Shown here: one piece after another, positions 58,844 through 64,000 of the stretch
Layout of the letters: each line of letters begins with the position of its first letter
Position numbering within the stretch: position 1 is the stretch's first letter
Assembly (NCBI RefSeq): GCF_022398315.1
Contig: NZ_JAKEVF010000003.1
Location: forward strand, 62,001 to 126,000
DNA length: 64,000 nucleotides
From: Shewanella sp. Isolate11
GTDB taxonomy: Bacteria; Pseudomonadota; Gammaproteobacteria; Enterobacterales; Shewanellaceae
Direction: 5' to 3'
Notes under the pieces: model-generated
What the model was told of the DNA's origin: nothing
Database searches by the model: none
The model's input: only the letters and a program-made list of their open reading frames with translations
Translations under genes and position numbers: made by a program

Positions 58844-60580
58844 ATGACAACACGCTATACACTTAAACTTGCCCATATCAATGACACTCACTCGCACTTA
58901 GACCCAACGCGAGTGCAATTTCTGCTGACTCACAACAGTAAGCAATATGAGGTGTATAGCCATAGTGGTGGCTGCGCGCGCATCGGTTATCGAGTTAATC
59001 AAGCTCGCGTTCAAGCCCAAGCGGCCAATCAGGACTTCCTGTTTCTTCATGGCGGTGACAGTTTTCAAGGCACCTTATATTTCAACGAGTTTAAAGGGGT
59101 TGCCAACGCTGACTTGCTCAACCGTATGCACCCCGATGCCATGGTATTGGGAAATCATGAAATTGATGCGGGTAACGAGCCGGTAAAAAACTTCTTAGAC
59201 CGAATTAACTTCCCATTACTTGCTGGCAATATGGATCTAAGTGGTGAAGATCAAACTAAAGCCGAACCGCTTTTCGGCCACCCTAGATTGCTCGATTATG
59301 ACAATCAGAATCAACGTGCCAAAGTGCTGCTAAAGCCGTTAGGCGATAAGCAGATTGCCATCGTCGGTATCACCTTAGATCAGATGAAACAGATAGCCCG
59401 TCCCGACGAAGATACTGAATTTGCAAACGCCATCGCTACGACGACCAATACCGTTGCTTGGCTCCATCAACAAGGGATTAAACATATTCTGCTGCTCAGC
59501 CATCTTGGTATCGAGATGGACAGACAACTCGCCCGCGAAGTCGATGGCATCAGCCTTATTGTTGGTGGTCATTCACATACCTTACAAGGGGATTTTAGTC
59601 AGTTAGGTTTAAGTGCCCTGCCCTATGGTGAGCAAGTCAATCACACCCCCATTCTGCATGCAGGAAAATACGCCGAAACCATAGGCCTATCTGATATCGA
59701 GTTTGATGCCCATGGCAAGGTCACAGAGCTTCAGGGTGGCAACTACTTTATGTTAGATAAGCACCTGTTACTAGAATCAGAACAGAAGATCAGTCGCGAC
59801 GATTATCAGGCCTTATTGCAACAGCTGACCGAGCATCCTTTTATCTTGTCAGATGAACACGATGAGCAATTAGCCGAGGTGATTAAACACTGTTATCACC
59901 CCGCTATTACGGCCCTTGAACATCAAGTATTGGGCTTTATTCCGAAAAACTTAATCCACACTCGCTTACCCAGTAAAGCGCTACCACATGGCAGCGAGAT
60001 TGCTCCTTGGGTCTGTAAAAGTATTTATCACGAAACCAATCAGATAGAGCCACAGATAGATTTTGCGCTGCACAATGCCGGCGGAGTAAGACAATCGCTA
60101 AATAAAGGCCCGGTCACAATGGCTGATGTGCTTGGGCGTTTATTGCCCTTTGCCTTGCCCTTGGTGAAATACCGTATTCAAGGTAAATACCTATATCAGG
60201 CGTTAGAGTCGGCGATCAATTCCGCCACGAATAACAGCATTACAGGCACCGGAGCCGGGAGTTTCCCCTATACCTACGGATTACGTTATTGCTATGACGG
60301 CCGCAAACCGCAAGGAATGCGAATCATAAAACTGGAAGTCATGCGCGTTGTGGGCGAAAGCGAGCTATGGCAAGCCATTGTTGCCGAAGAATTTTATCAT
60401 GGGGTTTCTTCAGCTTATACCGCATCGGGTAAAGAGGGATATCAGGCTTTACTTAAAGCCGATTGGCAGATGGCAATTGAGTCACTCACCTTGCCTCAAG
60501 CTTTTATTCGTTATATGTCTCGAGAACAAGGACTTAACGGCTTATTAACGCCACAACTGGAATATACCAGTCATCTGTAG
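58844..60580 (+). CDS. UshA/5'-nucleotidase-family metallophosphatase without signal peptide
   Basis: 578 residues. The N-terminal calcineurin-like phosphatase (about 1-290) carries the metal ligands: LAHINDTHSHLDP, HGGDSFQGTLYF, MVLGNHEIDAG, LLLSHLGIEMD and VGGHSHTLQGD. The C-terminal substrate-specificity domain (about 360-560) has DFALHNAGGVRQSLNKGPVT. Substrates in this family are nucleotides or nucleotide sugars. It starts MTTRYTLKLAHINDTH with no signal peptide, unlike periplasmic UshA, so it is probably cytoplasmic. Ribosome-binding GAGG is close upstream. Confidence 0.9.
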   Translation: MTTRYTLKLAHINDTHSHLDPTRVQFLLTHNSKQYEVYSHSGGCARIGYRVNQARVQAQAANQDFLFLHGGDSFQGTLYFNEFKGVANADLLNRMHPDAMVLGNHEIDAGNEPVKNFLDRINFPLLAGNMDLSGEDQTKAEPLFGHPRLLDYDNQNQRAKVLLKPLGDKQIAIVGITLDQMKQIARPDEDTEFANAIATTTNTVAWLHQQGIKHILLLSHLGIEMDRQLAREVDGISLIVGGHSHTLQGDFSQLGLSALPYGEQVNHTPILHAGKYAETIGLSDIEFDAHGKVTELQGGNYFMLDKHLLLESEQKISRDDYQALLQQLTEHPFILSDEHDEQLAEVIKHCYHPAITALEHQVLGFIPKNLIHTRLPSKALPHGSEIAPWVCKSIYHETNQIEPQIDFALHNAGGVRQSLNKGPVTMADVLGRLLPFALPLVKYRIQGKYLYQALESAINSATNNSITGTGAGSFPYTYGLRYCYDGRKPQGMRIIKLEVMRVVGESELWQAIVAEEFYHGVSSAYTASGKEGYQALLKADWQMAIESLTLPQAFIRYMSREQGLNGLLTPQLEYTSHL

Positions 60581-60598
60581 CGTTAAGGACTAAGTGGC

Positions 60599-61108
60599 TT
60601 AAAAATCCTTGGATAAATAGAACATATGAAACACTTGGCCACACTTCTCTTGATAGCGATTATGTTGCAATTTAAAACCTTGAGATAAAAACAGGTCTTT
60701 AGACAGCTTAGAAGCATCAACAAACAAACGTGGTAATCCAGCCTGTTGCGCCCATATTTGTACTTGCTGACATAATAGAGTGGCCACTTTGTTACCTTGA
60801 TATTCCGGTAACACGTAAAGACTATCGATATACCCTCGCCGATAGAAATGAGATTCTACATTGATAAAACCAACACAGACAAAGCGGCCATCGAGTTGTC
60901 GGCTGGTATCTAACATTAGCCAAGCCTTACTTTTGCTTAAACGCTTATTCCAGTGATACACAGAACGAGGTGCACGTGACCATGCCAGTTTCTGCTCTGT
61001 GGTATACAAGTCAATATCGATGTGTTGAATCGCTTGGTGATAGAGTCGACTGACTTGCAACGCATAGTCAGACTCATAGGGAATAATTTTAAATATTGGC
61101 TTCATCAT
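60599..61108 (-). CDS. GNAT-family N-acetyltransferase
   Basis: 169 residues, GNAT fold. The acetyl-CoA region has IDSLYVLPEYQGNKVATLLC (about 111-130), with a P-loop variant Q-G-N-K-V-A. Earlier strands include FVCVGFINVESHFYRRGYID, and the last is LFLSQGFKLQHNRYQEKCGQ. The acceptor is unknown. It is convergent with the 5'-nucleotidase gene, the two stops about 20 bases apart. The start is one of two adjacent ATGs. Confidence 0.88.
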   Translation of the reverse strand: MMKPIFKIIPYESDYALQVSRLYHQAIQHIDIDLYTTEQKLAWSRAPRSVYHWNKRLSKSKAWLMLDTSRQLDGRFVCVGFINVESHFYRRGYIDSLYVLPEYQGNKVATLLCQQVQIWAQQAGLPRLFVDASKLSKDLFLSQGFKLQHNRYQEKCGQVFHMFYLSKDF

Positions 61109-61175
61109 GCAAATAAAAAAATAGCGCTGTTCGTAATTATCAGCGCTACTTTATATCATCTACCTGTTTGAAGCA

Positions 61176-61478
61176 TCACTTCTTATCGATACGACCCACA
61201 AACAAAAGCTCGTCGAAGGTACGGTTAAGGGTTTTGCTAGTAAAACCGTTCATCCACATCTGTTCTTGAACAACCACGGTATCACCTTTGGCAATTTCAA
61301 CTTGAGGACCCGCAGCCCAAAACGTTTTATTCGGTTCTTTAATTTGCACATAGGTATAACCACCAGCATTCATGGTTTCTAATACTTTACCTTCGTGTAC
61401 AACACCTGCAGCCCAAGCAGAAGAGAAGCCTAAAGTCAGGGTGATAACTGCAACTAAGCGAACAAATTTAGCGATCAT
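61176..61478 (-). CDS. NrfJ-like small periplasmic protein
   Basis: 100 residues with a Sec signal (VAVITLTLGFSSAWA, cleaved near residue 23). The mature part begins GVVHEGKVLETMNAGGYTYV, then QIKEPNKTFWAAGPQVEIAK and VVQEQMWMNGFTSKTLNRTF: the OB-like pattern of the NrfJ/DUF-type proteins found next to cytochrome nitrite reductases in some relatives. No nrf genes are nearby, so a role in nitrite reduction is not implied here. Confidence 0.7.
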   Translation of the reverse strand: MIAKFVRLVAVITLTLGFSSAWAAGVVHEGKVLETMNAGGYTYVQIKEPNKTFWAAGPQVEIAKGDTVVVQEQMWMNGFTSKTLNRTFDELLFVGRIDKK

Positions 61479-61684
61479 TGGGATTCCTTATATATTCAAC
61501 GTTACTGAAGCATTAAAGCACGGGCTTGGGAATAAATCTCTAATGATCCACCGAATATCCCTAGCAATGTGACAGATTTAGATCAAGCTCTCATTCCATA
61601 GGCTTAAGTTAGCCACAAAGGAACTAATTCGCCTAGCCAGCCACTAACGCGAAGTCTATATCGGCTATATTGAACCTTGAATAC

Positions 61685-61900
61685 TTATTTAACCGCCAAT
61701 AACGGCTTTAACATCCCTTCCAACCCATTGAGCTTTATTTCATACATCAGTGCTAGTTGCTCGCCCAGTTTCCCCTCAGGAAAACCCTTACTATGAAACC
61801 AAACCAGATATGGCTCTGGCAGTTCCAGTAACTTACGCCCAGCGTATTTTCCAAAAGGCATCTTCTGGTTAATCGCCTCGAGTAATAAAGCCTGATCCAT
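61685..61900 (-). CDS. DUF3820 family protein
   Basis: 71 residues. MPFGKYAGRKLLELPEPYLV is the family motif, followed by WFHSKGFPEGKLGEQLALMY. DUF3820 is a small conserved cytoplasmic family of unknown function (related to exodeoxyribonuclease X-associated quorum-type motifs in some fusions). No partner gene is evident nearby. Confidence 0.88.
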   Translation of the reverse strand: MDQALLLEAINQKMPFGKYAGRKLLELPEPYLVWFHSKGFPEGKLGEQLALMYEIKLNGLEGMLKPLLAVK

Positions 61901-62121
61901 TACCCTATTCCCATCAAAACTTAGATGCCGCTATTGAAACACAAACAAAAACCTAAACCCAGTCAGATTGTTAGCAAATCCCTAACCTCTCAAAATATAA
62001 TAAATTTAACTAAAAAACATAAAAAACAGCACTCATTGTTATATCAATTAAAATCAAGTTATTAAAAAGCCCAACGCATAGCGCGATACCAACCTTTAAA
62101 ATGAAGACAATTTAACGATAT

Positions 62122-62140
62122 GTTATTAATTATTAATAAC
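62122..62140. repeat. 19-bp AT palindrome
   Basis: GTTATTAAT-T-ATTAATAAC, perfect 9-bp arms around one base, 258 bases upstream of the parA-like gene. Candidate operator or protein-binding site. Confidence 0.6.
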
Positions 62141-62210
62141 AATTTAACACAACCCCACCCTAACTCTCTGCGTGTCAATATTTTGCCAAAATGACAATAA
62201 GGTCAAAATA

Positions 62211-62363
62211 ATGACAAGTGCCACGAAAGTAAAATCCGTCAAAATTCATACACTTGACCCGAATTTAACCAAGCACTACATTGTACTATCAGTGGTGTTT
62301 TATCGAGCTAAAATGACCTGTTATGTCATTGGCTTTTATCTCGGCAGCACATCACATAACTGA
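62211..62363 (+). CDS. Possible 50-residue ORF upstream of the parA-like gene
   Basis: ATG with AAGG eight bases upstream, stop 34 bases before the ParA start. The product has a basic N-terminus and the hydrophobic stretch YIVLSVVFY. No family recognised and the region is repeat-rich, so chance is a serious alternative. Confidence 0.25.
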   Translation: MTSATKVKSVKIHTLDPNLTKHYIVLSVVFYRAKMTCYVIGFYLGSTSHN

Positions 62364-62397
62364 CATCGGCAATCACTGACAGTCGAGAGGACAAAAA

Positions 62398-63141
62398 ATG
62401 ATCATATTAGTTGGCGGTGAAAAAGGCGGGAGCGGCAAAAGCTGCCTAGCACAAAATATCGCTGTATTTCTGACTGTTGAATGCGGCGCATCTGTCATTA
62501 TGGTTGACTGTGATCCACAGCGCACCACATCAGACTGGATCCAGGCACGTAATAACAATCCAGAGTTAGCCGGGATCAACTGTGTTCAGCTTTACGGAAA
62601 AATTCGTAACGACCTACTCAGCCTAGAGCAGCATTATGATTATGTTCTGGTTGATTGTGGTGGTCAGGATAATCTTGCACTCCGTGCAACCATGTCAGTC
62701 GCATCGCATGTATTAATGCCACTAAGACCTAAACGTCGTGATCTAAAAACAGTTAGCCATATGGATGATATCGTCGCTACATGTATGATGATTAACCCTA
62801 AAATGCGCGCTTCCTTTGTTATCACTCAATGTCCGAGTCTACCAAATCAGGCAAATCGCATTATCGAAGCTAAAGAAGTCTGTAAAACGTACGATATAAA
62901 TGTACTAGACGCGATTACTTATAGTCGCAACATTTATGATGACAGCGAAGAGTCTGGCCTTTCTGTAATGGAAATCCAACCAAATGGAAAAGCCTCGGAA
63001 GAGATCCGCAGCATAGCTTGTGAGATGTTACAAGCCGCCAGCGCAACCGAAATCCGTAACAGACTTGCCGAAAAACAGATGAAACAGCTGAGGGGTGAAT
63101 ATGGGTCTGGCCGATCTCAAGAAAAACTCTACGCAGTCTAA
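62398..63141 (+). CDS. ParA-type ATPase
   Basis: 247 residues of the ParA/MinD superfamily. Walker A is GEKGGSGKSCLAQNIA (Lys9 as signature lysine, Lys14, Ser15). Walker A' is VDCDPQRTTSDWIQ (Asp37, Asp39), and Walker B is YVLVDCGGQDNLALR. It lacks the long N-terminal HTH of type Ia ParA, so it resembles type Ib or MinD-like partition ATPases. GAGAGG ribosome-binding site. It overlaps the next gene by 41 bases. This is not the chromosomal parA that neighbours parB and gidB. Role: positioning or partition of a replicon or complex, inferred. Confidence 0.85.
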   Translation: MIILVGGEKGGSGKSCLAQNIAVFLTVECGASVIMVDCDPQRTTSDWIQARNNNPELAGINCVQLYGKIRNDLLSLEQHYDYVLVDCGGQDNLALRATMSVASHVLMPLRPKRRDLKTVSHMDDIVATCMMINPKMRASFVITQCPSLPNQANRIIEAKEVCKTYDINVLDAITYSRNIYDDSEESGLSVMEIQPNGKASEEIRSIACEMLQAASATEIRNRLAEKQMKQLRGEYGSGRSQEKLYAV

Positions 63142-63529
63142 GCGTAGCAATGCCGGTGAACAGCTCCCAATGTCACTGAATGACTTCATTGATGATTTTA
63201 TCGATGATGCCACCCATTACGCATCGGGAAAACCTGAACAGGCGCGACAATTGGCACAAGTAATCGCACTTGAGACTGGATTTGACGGTATTTTGAATCG
63301 CACAATACCATCAATAAAGTCTCAACCGCGCAAAGTCTTTCCACGAGGTGATAGCCCTTATCGTAAGGCGACATTTACCTTAAGTGAATCGGCAATAGCC
63401 CATCTTGCAGAATTAGCCAGTGGCTGCGATGTGGCTAAGTCTAAATTGATCAGATTTCTGATCGAGCACCATTATTCGCTCGACGAATCAGAAAGACTTG
63501 AAAAGGAACGATCTATTCTGGTCGACTAA
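63101..63529 (+). CDS. Ribbon-helix-helix partner of the ParA-type ATPase
   Basis: 142 residues from the ATG at 63101 (GAGG seven bases upstream); a GTG two codons earlier is possible. The N-terminus is Lys/Ser-rich and likely disordered, followed by an acidic helix (LNDFIDDFIDDATHYASGKP). The C-terminal 50 residues (YRKATFTLSESAIAHLAELA, then VAKSKLIRFLIEHHY) fit a CopG/ribbon-helix-helix DNA-binding fold. ParA plus small RHH protein is the type Ib partition layout (ParA-ParG). The disordered N-terminus would stimulate the ATPase in that model. Confidence 0.65.
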   Translation: MGLADLKKNSTQSKRSNAGEQLPMSLNDFIDDFIDDATHYASGKPEQARQLAQVIALETGFDGILNRTIPSIKSQPRKVFPRGDSPYRKATFTLSESAIAHLAELASGCDVAKSKLIRFLIEHHYSLDESERLEKERSILVD

Positions 63530-63921
63530 CCATCGACTCGCTGGTTGATATTTATTTAACAAGCAAATTGATTAGGTGTCAGATAAACCCAAGCTCACAG
63601 GCTTTGATAATTTGTCACCTAATCTCGTCTCCCTGACTTTTGCTTTTCTATTGGGTAAAGAGCTAATAACGCGTATGTCCAACCGTTTCTCCAACCCTTT
63701 TCTGGCAGCAGACTTTTTTCATAGTTAACTCTTGGCTGCCAGCTTTTTCTTTTATACCTACCTCATTCAGCAAACAGCAAACCTTACGGATCAATAATTG
63801 TGATATCAGCATCTGTCATTTGGCTTAAATGATATCTCTGCTTAATATATCAATAAGATAAATCACTATTTTAAATAAAATCCAGTAAACTGGTCATAAT
63901 GTGACTTCAATAGGAACGCCA
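63530..63921. other. Intergenic region after the ParA/RHH pair
   Basis: About 390 bases, no gene. It contains an inverted repeat GATTAGGTG/CACCTAATC (63570-63578 and 63616-63624) and the terminator listed below. Nothing else of note was found. Confidence 0.5.
63702..63753 (+). terminator. Probable terminator after the ParA/RHH pair
   Basis: 8-bp arms CTGGCAGC/GCTGCCAG with a 25-base loop, then CTTTTTCTTTT. Confidence 0.6.
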
Positions 63922-64000
63922 ATGTTTGTTCATTCTTCAATATTAAAAAAGTCTCAGCCCGTCAAACTGAGTCGCTTACTATTACTACTGATGTTTACTG
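63922..64000 (+). CDS. Start of an exported or membrane protein, cut by window edge
   Basis: ATG at 63922 with GGA nine bases upstream gives MFVHSSILKKSQPVKLSRLL, then LLLLMFT to the window end. This looks like a signal peptide or first membrane helix after a basic N-terminus. Only 26 codons are seen, so no function can be assigned. Confidence 0.45.
   Translation, partial: MFVHSSILKKSQPVKLSRLLLLLMFT

Larger units (their letters stand above)
61901..62397. other. AT-rich intergenic region upstream of parA-like gene
   Basis: About 500 bases, unusually A/T-rich, containing the 19-bp palindrome listed below and repeated ATGACA/GTCAAAA words at 62190-62240. A 50-codon ORF at 62211 is possible. 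It probably holds the promoter and any centromere-like or operator sites of the ParA/RHH pair. Confidence 0.5.

Noticed and set aside
62172-62363. 63-codon GTG-initiated reading upstream of the ParA gene
   Set aside because: GTG without ribosome-binding site; only the internal ATG at 62211 has weak support, and it is listed at low confidence.

Overview
The window looks like chromosome of a marine gammaproteobacterium, most likely a Shewanella. Three things point there: the single polar-flagellum rod/hook cluster with flgO, flgP and flgT (otherwise best known from Vibrio and Aeromonas); the cluster rlmN-pilW-rodZ-ispG-hisS-yfgM-bamB-der; and protein sequences that resemble Shewanella homologues throughout. 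The species cannot be fixed from sequence reading alone. Most of the window is ordinary core genome with three accessory pockets.

Layout. 1-10.4 kb: flgL (cut by the window edge) back to flgB, all on the minus strand, as two transcription units. A textbook sigma-54 promoter sits upstream of flgB, and a second, consensus one upstream of flgF. A strong hairpin between flgE and flgF separates the units. 10.4-17.0 kb: cheR, a MITE-like element, cheV, then flgA-flgM-flgN (sigma-28 promoter before flgM), the outer-membrane flagellar lipoproteins flgO-flgP, and flgT. 17.0-21.4 kb: a 7-bp tandem repeat overlapping the flgT stop, then tRNA-Arg(CCT). The tRNA is the attachment site of a 4.17-kb integrative element bounded by 16-bp direct repeats. 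The element holds a tyrosine integrase, an AlpA-like regulator, a replication-type HTH protein, two unknown genes, arm-type repeats at both ends and two iteron-like repeat sets.

21.5-31.5 kb: a DUF2947 protein, a chalcone-isomerase-like periplasmic protein, an outer-membrane barrel, a TetR repressor divergent from an RND efflux pair with two near-identical operators between them, a chemoreceptor and a small lipoprotein. 31.6-35.4 kb: cytochrome bd oxidase cydA-cydB-cydX behind a long upstream region with CRP- and FNR-type sites, and a separate short transcript encoding a 25-residue peptide. 35.6-46 kb: purL, mltF, a 44-codon ORF, tadA, a small lipoprotein and the guaB-guaA operon. 46-61.9 kb: xseA, a small membrane protein, a nested pair of MITE-like elements, then der, bamB, yfgM, hisS, ispG, rodZ, pilW and rlmN; a CNNM/CBS protein, a 5'-nucleotidase-family enzyme without signal peptide, a GNAT acetyltransferase, an NrfJ-like periplasmic protein and a DUF3820 protein. 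61.9-64 kb: a chromosomal ParA-type ATPase overlapping a ribbon-helix-helix partner, an AT-rich upstream region with a palindrome, a terminator, and the start of a gene cut by the window edge.

The best candidates for something new are the minimal 4.17-kb integrative element (possibly a phage satellite), the ParA/RHH pair, the nested MITEs, and the short transcript at about 35.1-35.4 kb. All functional calls come from reading motifs and family resemblance; no database search was run.
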